A DNA stretch of 64,000 nucleotides from Camelus bactrianus (lineage: Eukaryota > Chordata > Mammalia > Artiodactyla > Camelidae), in NCBI RefSeq assembly GCF_048773025.1, contig NC_133557.1, positions 21,530,001 through 21,594,000 on the forward strand, given 5' to 3'. Position numbers and translations under genes: made by a program. Under the pieces are notes generated by a model. That model ran no database searches, was not told the origin of the DNA, and saw only the letters and a program-made list of their open reading frames with translations. Positions 1 through 10,097 of the stretch are shown here, piece after piece (position 1 is the stretch's first letter; every line of letters begins with the position of its first letter).

Positions 1-55
1 AAGCCAAATTACCTCCCCCCAATAAATAAATAAACCACAAATAAAAATTTAAAAC
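1..55 (+). mobile_element. Vic-1 SINE tail cut by window edge
   Basis: The stretch reads as the 3' tail of the camelid tRNA-derived SINE: a piece like AATTACCTCCCCCC followed by AATAAATAAATAAACC. The tRNA-like head would lie left of the window, so orientation and identity rest on the tail alone. Confidence 0.5.
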
Positions 56-378
56 TAATTAAATTAAGTGTTGTATCTGCTTTTCAAGGCAGGAAACTTG
101 TTTTCACATACACAGTTGTCACCCCAGAGTCTAGAGCAGGTCTGGCACTCGGTGTTTGTTCGTTTGAGTGACTGTACATTTCTTGAGCTTCTGTACACAA
201 TTTTAAAACAGTCTGCTTATTACTGGGCACAAAAAGATGCTTCCTATGTGCTTGCTAAGTAACTGGAGGGACGTCTGTGGGCTTTAGCCTCCTTCTGCAG
301 CCTCCCCTGCCTCCACCTCCCGCCTCGTCATAAGAGCAGCAGCATTGTTACCTCCCACGAGCGTGAGTCAACCACGTC

Positions 379-512
379 CAGGCGCCGTACTAAGCACAAT
401 TTACGTATCAGTTAATTAATCCTCCCAATGACTCCATGAACCAAGCCCTCTTATGACCCATATTTTTCAAATGAGAAAACTGAGGAGCAGAGAGATTAAG
501 TAACGCACTCAT
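379..512 (-). mobile_element. MIR SINE fragment
   Basis: Reverse-complement MIR core: a stretch like 'caggcgccgtactaagcacaa', then 'aatcctcccaatgactccatga', then 'aaatgagaaaactgaggagcagag'. Old and diverged, as expected for MIR. Confidence 0.75.
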
Positions 513-514
513 CT

Positions 515-1000
515 GAAAAAGACATTCATAAGAAAAAGTGTAAGCAATCCCAGCCTCTCAAATTCCATGAAACAAATACTGCGGAGAAAGGGAACCAGCG
601 TAGATAGGAAACAGTCAAAGGCGATCTGGAACAAACTTCCCAGCAACAAGAGAGCACGAAGCACTGCAAAGCCCAAAAAGAAACACCTGGCTTGGGCGAT
701 TGCATCAAAACTCAATACTCAGGTGTTCTCAGGTCACCAAACCTCAGTCTCGCCCAGTGTTTCCCATCCAGGTCTGCAAGCCCCAAACGTGGCCCTTACC
801 CTTGACCTCTCTTCTCCCACCTCCCATCTGGGAGTCCTACGGGATTTACCTTCTGGGCGTCTTACACTGTCGAGTCCGGCCACGTAGCTCCATTCTGCAG
901 AGCCGGTGGTCAGCTCCAGGTCCACCGTGAGCTGTGATCCGGGAAGGAAGGGCACAGCCTCCTACCAGCCCCCTTGCCCCAGTCCGCTCCCATCCCCCAC
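515..1000. other. No recognisable feature
   Basis: Single-copy-looking sequence, GC-richer from about 740 on, with several overlapping short open frames on both strands. None has a recognisable domain or clear splice signals. I see no repeat family here. Confidence 0.5.
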
Positions 1001-1004
1001 CCTC

Positions 1005-1710
1005 AGCAGCCAAAGGAATCTTTTGAAATTTCAATTTGGACCAGGACACACCCCCACCTCTCACCCCCTACCTCTAAAAACCCTTCAAAGGTTTCCTATT
1101 GTTTTCAAGTCAAAGTCTTTCATTCTTAACCAGGCTTTCAAGGGGTCTGCTGGACTCCCTTCCCCAACCTCAGCTCAGTCTCAGCTCCAGCCAGACCCTA
1201 GCAGGCATGGGAGGCTCTGAAAGCAGCCAGCCCTCTGGCTGGGTTCAAACTCTGACTCTGCCATTCACTTACTGTGTGACTTTGTGCAAGTAACTTAACC
1301 TCTCTGGGCCTGTAAAATGTGGATAATAACACATCCCATAATGTTGTCAGGATTCAGTTAGTTCCTTTAGCAATCGTACTTATTTGGCACAGTGTTTGGC
1401 ACCACTTAGCTATCACTGTTGTTATTTAGGTAACTCCTACTCATCCTTCAAAACTCAACACAAAATTCATTTCTTCCGAGTACCTTTCCTCGACTCATTT
1501 CCCAATTAATCAGACTGCCCCCCTGCTATGCGTGGCCCTATTGGTGCGGCAACTATAATTTAATGCTTAATACCTGTTTAATAACTGGATGTAAGTTTTC
1601 ATGATTGACTTCTTATTTAATGTCTGGTCCAATTCTCTATCTCCCTCACACATAGTAGGTGCTCAAGAAAAATTTGGTGAATGTCGAACAAGGGATGGCT
1701 GAATGAATGA
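1005..1710 (+). mobile_element. L2 LINE 3' region, split by a MIR
   Basis: Left part (about 1005-1200) matches the L2 stretch 'aaacccttcaaaggtttcctattg'. Right part (about 1430-1710) carries the terminal 'cacacatagtaggtgctcaa' and a run of 'gaatgaatgaa'. A MIR copy sits between them, so the MIR inserted after the L2 or the two are adjacent L2 pieces. Confidence 0.7.
1205..1427 (+). mobile_element. MIR SINE
   Basis: Nearly the whole MIR body can be followed: 'gctgggttcaaactctgact', 'tactgtgtgactttgtgcaa', 'gtaacttaacctctctggg', then 'gtaaaatgtggataataa' and a degraded 3' end. It lies inside L2 sequence. Confidence 0.9.
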
Positions 1711-2180
1711 ACCACGAGGATGCCTGAACCTCCAATTTTCCAGTCAAAGTATTAGGAGAGTTTTAATGAGGATACCGAAAAACCGAAGCCAGCTGGGGGT
1801 AGCCAGGTTACAAAAGGAAGCTACAGTGATTGGTATGTAAAGCAAAAGCGGGACTGGGCTGGCCGACCAGCGGGCAGGGGAAGGCCAGCCTAAACTGACT
1901 GTTTAGAATTCATGGGAGAGCAGTTCAAACAAAGGAGCAGCTGAGAGCTGAACAGGCCGAGGTAGTGCCACTCTGTGGAAGGAGGCTGCCTGTGTTCTGG
2001 TCTTCCCATTCTTGTCCCTCCTCACTGTTCCTACCGCTGCTAAAACCCTTCACCTCCCCACCCTCCCGGCTCACCAGCCCCAGAAACAGCGGCTCCCCCG
2101 CCCACCCCAACGCCTCTTGTTCCAGCTATACCCCAGACTTCCACCAGGGGTGGGGTGGCCAGGTTTAGCTGATGAAAATG
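1711..2180. other. No recognisable feature
   Basis: Unique-looking sequence with a pyrimidine-rich stretch near 2010-2110. No repeat, exon or RNA gene could be supported. Confidence 0.5.
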
Positions 2181-2193
2181 TAGGACACCTACT

Positions 2194-2317
2194 TTTTTGG
2201 GGGGTAATTAAGTTTATTTATTTTTTATTATTTTTAATGGAGGTACCGGGGATAGAACCCAGGACCTCCTCATGCATGCAAAGCACACACTCTACCACTG
2301 AGCTATTCGCTCCCCAC
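2194..2317 (-). mobile_element. Vic-1 SINE (tRNA-Ala derived)
   Basis: This SINE has a head derived from alanine tRNA with internal pol III boxes, and a tail rich in AAATAA followed by CCTAATTACCTCCCCC. Here it reads on the minus strand: the head lies at the right (ending near 2317) and the tail at the left. It is flanked by a 13-bp duplication, TAGGACACCTACT at 2181-2193 and TAGGACACCCACT at 2318-2330, one mismatch, marking a retroposition event. Family members are mobilised by L1 enzymes. Confidence 0.95.
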
Positions 2318-2479
2318 TAGGACACCCACTTAAAGTTGAACTTCAGATAAACAATGAATAGTCTTTAGTCTAAGTACATCCTGTATTTAGTCTGGCATCC
2401 CCTAACTCTCCTGTCCCATCAAACTCTCCCAGGCAGTGTCCTCTCTTAGTTACCTTTCTGTTTTCGAGTCCTGAGCCTC

Positions 2480-2612
2480 CTTGGAAGAATGACTCAACCC
2501 CTCTGATCTGTTTCTGCTTCTGGGTAAAGGAGATAACAGCACCAGCCACTCAGGGTGGAGTCAGGACTCCAAGAAAATGACCTACCCAGTTCTTAGCACC
2601 CAGGAAGCCCGC
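2480..2612 (+). mobile_element. MIR SINE fragment (diverged)
   Basis: Weak resemblance to the MIR middle and 3' part: 'gactcaacccctctgatctg', then 'ggtaaaggagataacagcac', then 'gttcttagcacccagg'. Divergence makes the call tentative. Confidence 0.45.
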
Positions 2613-2689
2613 CGTCAAGAGCAACCAGTACGGCCACCCTTCTACCCCTTTCTCCTGGACCTTGTCCCAAAGCTTTCTGAGCTATGCAG

Positions 2690-2770
2690 CATGAATGACT
2701 GAGCCCAATTTACAGAGGAGGAAAACTGAGGACAGCTATTCAGTGGCAGGGCCAAGCAGATGTGAATGTG
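2690..2770 (-). mobile_element. MIR SINE fragment
   Basis: Short reverse MIR core, 'atttacagaggaggaaaact', followed by a degraded 'gaggacagctattcagtggc'. Confidence 0.45.
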
Positions 2771-2779
2771 CAGTAAACT

Positions 2780-3050
2780 TTAAGCTACAGGAAGGTAGGG
2801 ACTTGTCTTGTTGGTTTGTTTTTTGGGGGGGGGGTTGTTGGAGGGGTTGGTAATTAGGAGATAAATATATATATTTTTTAAAGGAGGTACTGGGGATTGA
2901 ACCCAGAACCTTGCACATGCCAAGTATGTGCTCTACCACTGAGCTACATCCTCACCCCTTGTCTTGGGTTTTGATGGGGGACTCCCAGAGCCTAACACAG
3001 TGCCTGGCCCTCAGGAGTTGTGCCACAATATTTGTGGAATGAGTGAATAC
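2780..3050 (+). mobile_element. L2 LINE 3' end with nested SINE
   Basis: Left part 'gctacaggaaggtagggact' matches the L2 'agctccatgagggcagggacc' stretch. Right part has 'cctaacacagtgcctggccc' and ends 'tgtggaatgagtgaa', the L2 3' terminus. A Vic-1 copy splits it. Confidence 0.8.
2811..2957 (-). mobile_element. Vic-1 SINE nested in L2
   Basis: Minus-strand copy with a G-rich left end (TTTTGGGGGGGGGG, reverse of the C-rich tail) and the head at the right. Flanking copies of CTTGTCTTG at 2802-2810 and near 2958-2966 look like a target-site duplication. The insertion postdates the L2. Confidence 0.9.
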
Positions 3051-3880
3051 AGCTCCACCAGTGTCCCCATGACATAAGAGAACAAAATGCTGTGGGTCTC
3101 TCTTTCTCTCCATCTCTCGCCATGTTCTGGGACTTGAACCAGGTCTGCCTTTCTGTGTTTTCTCCATAACCCCATTTACACTGGAGGGAAATTAAGGCAG
3201 ATTTCTGCCTTTTTTTTCCCCCAGAACTGAAGCAAAATGCAGCTTCCAACAGAAAGAAACATGACCATGGGGATGTCAAAACAGCCACCTTGGATGCTTT
3301 CTAGCTGGGGAGAAGGGACTTCTGAGAACCTGATGGAACAGTTGCACTAAGCATTCATTAGACACTGCATACTTTCCCATCTGCTGGCAAATTGTCCCGA
3401 AACAATTAGGGAATAAAGGAATTTTCAGATGAAAAGGATTTTCAAGGGTATTGGAGGAGGTATGCTGAATCCAACCTAGAGGACCCACTGAGAATATGGA
3501 ACCACTAGCTGATCATGTGGGTTAAGTCTCTTTGAGAGTCACCCAACAGGTACACAGGGGCATCCGTGTAACAGCTCCCACCTGTACCTGAAGTCAGACA
3601 TAAACACTGTGGTCTGACTGAGGGAATTCTTTTCTATTTCTCACTGATGTTTTCTTTATTTGGAGGTAAGGATGGGATGGCTGTGGGGTGCAATAAAAGA
3701 AATCTGGGGTTTGAGACCCATTTGATCAGGATTCATGCTCTTTGTAATAACCAGAAGTGATTTGCAGGTTATTAGGGTCATTAAATTCTCACCTTTGGGG
3801 CACTGCCCCCATGGCCAATGCCAGCCTGGTCATGGATCTCGACCTGACCAGAGGACCTTCCTCCACGGACTTCCCCTGGA
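3051..3880. other. No recognisable feature
   Basis: Unique-looking sequence. A weak reverse-MIR resemblance near 3120-3150 ('gggacttgaaccaggtctg') is too short to call. Confidence 0.45.
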
Positions 3881-4190
3881 GGAAAGATCCTTCAGCTCCA
3901 AGATCACCTCCTCTGAGAGGCCTTCCCTGATTGCCTTAGCTAAGAGGGCTGCCCCTGCCCCGCCCAGCAGTTACCCTCTATGACATCAGCCTGTTGTACT
4001 GAGCACTGTGGCTGTCAGCAATCACACCACATGCTGTTCTTTGCTTTCTGACTTGTTGGTCTCTTGGTCTCCCCAGCTAGGCCTTTAGGACATGAAGGCA
4101 GGATGCTGTCTGGCTAGTTTGTCCTGGATCCCCAGGCCCAGAAGGCTGCCAGGCTCAGAGTAGACACTAAGAGGCTGTTAAAAGAATGAA
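3880..4190 (+). mobile_element. L2 LINE 3' region
   Basis: Clear L2 landmarks in order: 'cctctgagaggccttccctg', then 'tatgacatcagcctgttgta', then 'tttaggacatgaaggcagga', then the terminal 'aaaagaatgaa'. Confidence 0.88.
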
Positions 4191-4326
4191 CAGTAATAAT
4201 AACAGTAATAGTAACGCTAACTCGTATTAACTGCCTGCTAACTATGTACCAAGCAGGCCTCTTAGCTTCTTTCAGACATTAAATCACTGAACCTTCATAG
4301 TATCGTGAGGTAGATACCTTGATTAT
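4190..4326 (-). mobile_element. MIR SINE
   Basis: Reverse MIR: 'taactatgtaccaagcaggc', then 'cagacattaaatcactgaacc', then 'gtgaggtagatacc'. Confidence 0.7.
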
Positions 4327-4473
4327 GCCGCTTTGCAAAGGCTGTTCCCTTTGCCTGGAATGCTCTTCCCCCCTCCCCCTGCCCCCGATAGCCACAGGAC
4401 TCTCCCCGGCCTTCATTCAGGACTCTGCTCAAATATCACCAACTCAGAGGCCTTCCCAGCACCTCTGAGTTGC
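4327..4473 (+). mobile_element. L2 LINE fragment
   Basis: Matches the L2 stretch 'gctgttccctttgcctggaa', then 'ttcaggactctgctcaaata', then 'cagaggccttcccagca'. It stops at an LTR insertion that starts at about 4474. Confidence 0.9.
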
Positions 4474-4963
4474 TGTGAGGGGTTGAATCGTGTCCCCCCA
4501 GCCCAAGAAATATGTTGAAACCGTGCCCACCCCCAACAGGAGCTCAGAATGTTGTGGCCTTTTGGGAAAGAGGATCTTTACAGAAGTAGTCAGGTTAATC
4601 TGCAGTCATCCAGATGGGCCCTCACCCAGCAAGACGGGTGTCCTTGTACAAAAGGGACACTTGGACAGACAGGCACAGAGGGAAGACGACATGAAGACAC
4701 ACAGGGAGGAGGCCTTGTGGAGATGGAGGATCACACGGAGGCTTCTGCAAGCCCCGGAACGCCAAGAGAGCCTGCACACCACCAGCGCCGGAGGAGGCAA
4801 GGAAGGAGCCCCCTGCAGGTCTCAGACGGATGGATCATGTCCATCCCTGCCGACACCTTGACTTCAGACTTCTGCCCTCTAGAACCGAGAGACCATAAAT
4901 CTCTGCGGTTTGAAGCCCGTTTGTGGCACTCCGTTCCAGGAGCACAGGAAACCGGGACACCTG
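4474..4963 (+). mobile_element. Solo LTR, MLT1 group (ERVL-MaLR fossil)
   Basis: Begins TGTGAGGGGTTGAATCGTGT and runs through the family's 'gggtgtccttgtacaaaagg', 'ggaagacgacatgaagacac', 'gccgacaccttgacttcaga' and 'gagaccataaatctc' blocks. About 490 bp, near full length for a MaLR LTR. It is an old, non-coding fossil inserted into L2. The 197-codon open frame here is inside this LTR and means nothing. Confidence 0.85.
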
Positions 4964-5130
4964 CTTTCTTTCTCTTCCTCCCACTGATCAGCTCCTGCCC
5001 TGGATCCATTCGTCACTCTTTTGACTCCCTGCACCGCCCTGGGATGCAGGTGTCTCAAGGCCAAGGTCTAATGTTCATGCATCTGTTGCAAAGCCTGGCG
5101 TTTATCTGTTCCTTCAAGAGGCCTTTATTG

Positions 5131-5235
5131 GAGGGTAAGTAAAGCTCCGCGGTAGAGCACATGCTTAGCTTGCATGAGGTCCTGGGCTCAATCCCCAGTA
5201 CCTCCATTAAAATATATATATATGTTTTAAAAAAA
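5131..5235 (+). mobile_element. Vic-1 SINE
   Basis: Head GGTAAGTAAAGCTCCGCGGT with B box GGGCTCAATCC, and a short tail replaced by an (AT)n run and A stretch. Flanks carry GCCTTTATTG at 5121-5130 and GCATTTATTG at 5236-5245, a duplicated target taken from L2 sequence. Confidence 0.93.
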
Positions 5236-5529
5236 GCATTTATTGAGCACCTACTATCTGCTGGAGATACGACAGTGAATGTGACAGACAAAAACCCTTG
5301 GCTTTTTGAAGCTTATGGTCTCGTAAGAAGAGAGATAAGAAACAGGAAGTGGTGGGGAGAGCTTCAGAGAAAACTCTAGCGGGAAGGGAAATGGGGAGTT
5401 TGGGGTGAGCGGCAGTGATAATCAGGGTGGTCAGAGGCCTGGATAAGGAGGTGACAGCTGAGTGGAGACCTGAAGAGATTAGGGAGGAGGCCTGGGGGTG
5501 TCTAGGGGGTGCATTACATGTAGGGCCTT

Positions 5530-5692
5530 GGCGATTTTGCCCCCTGGAGGACATGTGGAAATTTCTGGAGATGTGGAGATGCTAGGGGCAGCTAGTGGGC
5601 AGCGGCCAGGAATGCTGCTGCCCGTCCAGCCCCCCACAACAGAATTAACTGGCCCCAAACCCAAACGTCCTTAGCATGAGGCTGAGAAGCCC
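5530..5692 (+). mobile_element. MER20 (hAT-Charlie) in L2
   Basis: Starts 'ggcgattttgccccctggag', then 'gacatgtggaaatttctgga', then 'ctagtgggcagcggccagga', and ends in a degraded 'cgtccttagcatgaggctgag'. Non-autonomous DNA transposon, diverged. Confidence 0.85.
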
Positions 5693-5911
5693 AGAGGTAC
5701 AGGGAAGAGGAAGCTCCGCCCTGAGAGCTTCCTGCCTGCTGGGGTGTTGGGTGTTGGAGGAATGCAGCTCAGGGTGCTGGAAGGATTTCCACCAGGGGAG
5801 GAGATAGTGGTGGAGGTCAGAGCCCATGGAGGATAGGAGGAACAGGAAGGCCTTTGGGGCCCTTTTAAGGAGCTCAGTTGTTACTCTAAATGAGACGGGA
5901 AATCCATGGCA

Positions 5912-6080
5912 GCTTTTTTTTTTTAAGTTTTTTTCTTAATATATATTTTTTTCTTCTCTTTTTATTTTTTTTTCTTTTATTGAGGAGGGGAATTAGGTTT
6001 ACTTATTTATTTACTAATGGAGGTACTGGGGATTGAACCCAGGACCTTGTGCATGCCAAGCAGTCGCTCTACCACTGAGC
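5912..6080 (-). mobile_element. Vic-1 SINE, 5' end of head missing
   Basis: A long T-rich stretch (reverse of the A-rich tail) leads into the minus-strand body. The match stops at ACCACTGAGC, so the outermost bases of the tRNA-like head are absent. Nested in L2. Confidence 0.92.
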
Positions 6081-6934
6081 TCTGAACAGACACACAGACT
6101 GACTTGCTCTGAATGATGATCTCTGGCTGTGGGCCTGAAAGCAGGCCTAATGACAGGGGCAAGGGTAGGAGGGAGACCAGTGGGGAGGCTGCTAGAATAT
6201 TCCAGGCTCCAGGTGAAGGTGGCTCAGACTGGAGCAGAGATTGTGGGGTGAAGAGAAGTGGTGAGATTCTAGATCTGCTTGGGAAGTCCAGCAGACAGTG
6301 TTCGTGTCGGGCAGGAGAGGCATGGGTGGCTTCAAGGGTTTTTGGCCTGAGCAGTTGGTGGCAGCTGTGATGGGGCTGGTATGGGAGGAGCAGCTTGGGG
6401 GAGGACGGGAGAGGGGACGAGGGACTATGTCACCCAGGTGCAGGCGTCAAGCAAGCATTTGGGTAGAGGAGCACAGGGGGGCAGTTTGGGCTGAAGGCAT
6501 AAAAGTGGGAGGAGGCATCGGCATGCAGATGGTACTTAAGACCATGATGGAGGATGAGATCACCTGGAACTGGAGGTTCCAGAGACAGGTCCAAGAGCCA
6601 GTCCCTGGGGCTCTCCACAATTGGAACCTTTGGCTCTGACAGTGATCCAACAAAGATGCCAAGAAGTCTCTGGTGAGGTGGGAGGAGAATCAAGAAAGAG
6701 GGGCTTCCTAGAACCCTAGGGCAGAAAGTGTGTGAAGGAGGAAGGAGTGAGCCACCTCATCAGATACTCCTGACGGGTCAAGTTGGCCGAGGCCTGAGAA
6801 TTGCCCACCAATTGGACTTAGAAACACGGCGTCACAGGTGACTGTCACGCAGAAGCCCCTTGATAAATCTTGGTTGATGGAATGTCTCAAATGTTCTCCA
6901 AAGATTGCCACTTCTTGCCATGCAAAAGCAGCAG

Positions 6935-7100
6935 AGGAAGAGATGTGGGTTCATGCCTGGCTCAGGCTTTCTCTGTGTGACCTTGGACAAGTTCCTGCCT
7001 GCCCCAGTTACCCCCCAACACGGTCAGGGTAGATGAGCTCACAGTAAGTAAAGAGGCTCTCAGCCTCATAAACTGTGAAATGTCTTATATGGGCGATTGT
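6935..7100 (+). mobile_element. MIR SINE
   Basis: 'gtgtgaccttggacaagttc' is the conserved MIR core. Flanks show a weak 'gtgggttcatgcctggctca' and a degraded 3' half. Confidence 0.65.
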
Positions 7101-7289
7101 TGCCGACTGAGCACTTCTGTAAAGACACCACCACCGAAATCAACTCTCAAGGTCGCTCAGCTCCTGCTGACATCACCCAGCAGAGAACAGATTGAGAAAT
7201 CTCAACCTTTCAAGAACGGCACATGCTGTTAGCGTGAGGTCCAAAACCTTCGCGCTTCCTGACCAAGATGTAATGCATATATTACATTA

Positions 7290-7960
7290 ATCGAAATGAT
7301 TTTGAATAGGAAATGAATGCACATAGGAAAGAATTAAAATATAGAAAGTTATCCAGGAGTAATGGAAGTCTCCTTCCCAACCCTGATCCTTTGATGCCCT
7401 CCCCAGGGGCAATGACTAGGACCAGTTAGCAGAAAGCTCCTGCATGGCTACATCTGCAAGCACGGTACCTTCCCTCCCTTTTTTCTGTTGACACAAATAG
7501 TGGCATGTCACCTGCTCTGCTCCTTGCTTTTTGCACTCATCCGTCTGTCTTGGAGAACTGCTCCCTCTCCATAGCCATAGACCTGTTTTATTCTTCTTTT
7601 TTTTTCTTTGTCAAATGGAGGTACTGGGAATTGAACCAAGTATCTCGTGCATGCTCAAAATGCACTCTACCAACTAAGCTATACCCCCACACACACCCCC
7701 TGTGTTATTCTTTTTAAGTGGCTGAGGAGTAGTATCCATTGGCAGCTGTATCGTAATTTATTTAACCATCTCCCATTGACGGACATCTGGGTTGTTTCCA
7801 GTCTCTGTTACAAACAATGCAACAATAAACATCGCTATTCATCTGTCTTGGGCAAGAGTTATCCACAGGGAACATTCCTAGAGTGGAACTGCTGGTCTCG
7901 GTGTATTTCAGCTTTGGTGTAAATACGGGGGTGTGTGTGTCTTTAAAATGTGATGTTTTT
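7290..7960 (-). mobile_element. Old L1 (L1ME-type) 3' part, split by a SINE
   Basis: Typical reverse L1 3' landmarks: a block about clearing the 'ccctccccaggggcaatgac' stretch, then 'tgctccttgctttttgcact', 'taatttatttaaccatctcc', 'tgggttgtttccagtctctg' and 'aacattcctagagtggaact'. A Vic-1 at 7596-7698 divides it. Confidence 0.8.
7596..7698 (-). mobile_element. Vic-1 SINE nested in L1
   Basis: Diverged copy whose head reads, reversed, 'tctaccaactaagctatacc'. Near-identical 14-bp flanks CCTGTTTTATTCTT (7582-7595) and CCTGTGTTATTCTT (7699-7712) show the insertion site. Confidence 0.93.
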
Positions 7961-7980
7961 GCCACATTACTGATGTGCAC

Positions 7981-8052
7981 GCTTCTAGCTTCTCAGCTTC
8001 TAGCTTCTCAATGGTATAAGAGAAGGCACATGGAGCACATGGAGCACATGGA
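7981..8052. repeat. Two adjacent short tandem duplications
   Basis: A perfect 15-bp unit GCTTCTAGCTTCTCA occurs twice in a row (7981-7995, 7996-8010). Sixteen bases on, a perfect 9-bp unit GCACATGGA occurs three times (8026-8052). These are not classical microsatellites. Confidence 0.97.
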
Positions 8053-8412
8053 GGCAATGGTTTGGGAGTCTCCTTTTGTGTATGCTGGGGTGGGGGCAGA
8101 TTTGGAGTGACTATCCCTGAGACCTGAGATGGCCGGGTACTTCCGGAGGAAGTCTTCAACCAGGGGCTGGACATTCTAAGGAGCAGATGCTCCTTCTTCT
8201 GACAGAGCTGGGGTGGGCCTGCTGGGAAGACAGCAGGAGATATTAGCTGACTAGATATGTATCAGAGCTACACTGTATTAGCTCAGTGCTCTGCCCTTAG
8301 GGTATGCAAAGAGATATTCCTCAAAAAAAAAAAAAAAAAAACAACAAAAAACCAACTGGGAGGAGGTGAAGTCAAAAGTTAATATGAGAACTAAATTAAA
8401 AGCTAGAGAAAT
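8053..8412. other. No recognisable feature except a poly-A run
   Basis: Unique-looking sequence with 19 A from about 8321. No AATAAA lies just upstream and I see no flanking duplication, so I do not call a retrocopy. Confidence 0.5.
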
Positions 8413-8545
8413 GGGGGTGGGGGTAGAGCTCAGTGGTAGAGCGCACGCTTAGCATGCTTAAGGTCCCAGGTTCAATCCCTAGTACTGCCATTAAAAAACT
8501 ATTAGTTTCTAAAAATAAATTTAAAAATTAAAAACAAACAAACAT
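8413..8545 (+). mobile_element. Vic-1 SINE
   Basis: Head GGGGGTAGAGCTCAGTGGTA followed by GAGCGCACGCTTAGCATGC, one of the copies closest to an alanine tRNA (GAGCGC D-arm, anticodon AGC). Tail is an A-rich 'aaataaatttaaaaatt' without the usual C-rich end. Confidence 0.94.
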
Positions 8546-8554
8546 GAGTCTAGC

Positions 8555-9220
8555 TTCTCAGTACCCTCCCTGCTCCCCATGGTAACACAGTCTACACCAT
8601 CTCCAGGACAAGTCACCTCATCAGGTCCTTTTTCTGCTCAGAATCTGCCTGGAGCTCCCACCCCACTCAGTGTGAAGTTAAATCTTTACCACGACTTGGC
8701 AGTGACGGAAATGTTTTAGAACAGGACAGACATGGTAGGTGTTGAGTTTCGCCTCAGTCAATTACTGGCCAAAATATTTTGAAAGCTGGCTGCAGTCTGG
8801 CTAAAATACTAAGATTTTGCAGTGTAAAAGGGGGGCCACTGAATCTGTAACCCTAAAGAGCCCCAGACAATAACAAATCCGCTTAAGAAGGACGTCTGTA
8901 CCAGTTAAGAAACAAGGCCCTCAGGCCCCATCTCTCTGAACTCCTCTCCTTCCCACCCTCCCCAGCTCACACACTCCCACCACTTTGTGCATCTCTTCTT
9001 TCTTCACATGGAAATCCTGCAGCCTCAGGGCCTTTGCACTTGCCACTTGCTCTCCTTGGATTGCTCTTCCCTCACATACTTCTAGGCACTCTCCCTCCTT
9101 TCATTCAAGTCATTGCCCAGTATCACCTCCCTGACTACTCTGTTTAAAGTTGCACCCCTAGCTCAACTCAATCATATGCTTACTGAGTTTCATTTATGCC
9201 TACAAGTTTACATTGTGTAT
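8555..9220 (+). mobile_element. L2 LINE pieces around an unassigned insert
   Basis: About 8555-8690 ('caggacaagtcacctcatca', 'agaatctgcctggagctccc') and about 8905-9220 ('gcctcagggcctttgcactt', 'tcattcaagtcattgcccag') are L2. Roughly 8695-8900 between them does not match L2 and was probably inserted; I could not name it. Confidence 0.8.
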
Positions 9221-10095
9221 TGCCAATCACTGTAAAATGGTGTATTATTTTTCATAAGATACAGTTTCTTTTGCTTTTGTAAAACTGTGAAAGTCTAGGC
9301 ATTTAAATTTTTCTAATAGATGTGAAAAGTTATTTTCAAGTTTTTGGTTTCTGAGAATTCTGTAAACAGCCGCAACAAATCTAAACAAATTTTTACATGT
9401 ATTTCAGGCTACAGTGTAAGCCAACATCCCTCCCTGCTCCTGTGCTGAGCAAGTCTGGGAGCTGAAGGTGAGCTACCTGCTTCAGGAAATACTTGCTCCT
9501 GGCATATAAAACTGAACACATTAAACTAGCGTACTTATCAAGGTCAAGACTCACCCTTCCTTTGCTGTGCCCACCAGTCCAGAGTTATTATGTCGAACTC
9601 TGCCAATTCTACCCAGTTCCCTGTCTTGCAAGACTTGTCTTGAAATCACCCATTGAAGGTCCTCAAACCCCGTAAGTCTCCTACCCTGACTTCCACCTCC
9701 TGAGATTCTACTGACTCTCCCAACATGCTTTTGCTTGAACAACAGGTTTGGTGCTTTATTTTGAGGAGTCAAGAGCTGACATTAGAGCAATCTGGCTTTT
9801 ACCCTAATGAATCCATTTCCTGAGGGAGAAGGAAACTTACATGGGCAAGTCGATGCTGATGTCAGCACATGAAGCTTAAGTCATACCCTGTAAAATTGCC
9901 CTGGGAAACCCTTCCTGGTACCATAGTTGAAAGTCCATACTATCTCTCAGTTGGTCCAACCTTTCCAGCTCCCCCTCTTCCATTAGAACAAAATAACTGC
10001 TTCTTTGAGCTCTAGATAAAACAGTTGTTTAGAGGGAAACTGTATGCAAATATGCATCTTTAATTGCTAGAATCACAGTTACTATAAGGAATGGA
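9221..10095. other. No recognisable feature
   Basis: Nearly 900 bp of unique-looking sequence. No exon, repeat or RNA gene could be supported. Confidence 0.5.
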
Positions 10096-10097
10096 CT

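Larger units (their letters stand above)
5236..6870 (-). mobile_element. Long L2 LINE 3' part (about 1.6 kb), split twice
   Basis: From left to right the minus-strand L2 can be followed from its 3' terminus ('catttattgagcacctacta', 'ggagatacgacagtgaatgt') through 'tcagaggcctggataaggag', 'actctaaatgagacgggaaat', 'gggagaccagtggggaggctg', 'tttggcctgagcagttggtg', 'gcatgcagatggtacttaag' and 'gatgagatcacctgg'. A MER20 and a Vic-1 interrupt it. This is the longest L2 in the window. Its reading frame is long dead, as for all L2 in eutherians. Confidence 0.85.

Noticed and set aside
4549-5142. The longest open frame (197 codons, plus strand).
   Set aside because: Most of it lies in an MLT1-group LTR and L2 flank; no domain, no homologous look, and several overlapping frames of similar size.
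5780-5800. Second CTCF motif near CCACCAGGGGAGGAG.
   Set aside because: Lacks the GGCGC part of the core; too weak beside the 12714 site.
8321-8350. Second processed retrocopy at a poly-A run.
   Set aside because: No AATAAA just upstream and no flanking duplication found.
8413-8484. A functional alanine tRNA gene.
   Set aside because: The head resembles tRNA-Ala (AGC), but arms carry mismatches and a SINE tail follows. All 20 copies are SINEs.
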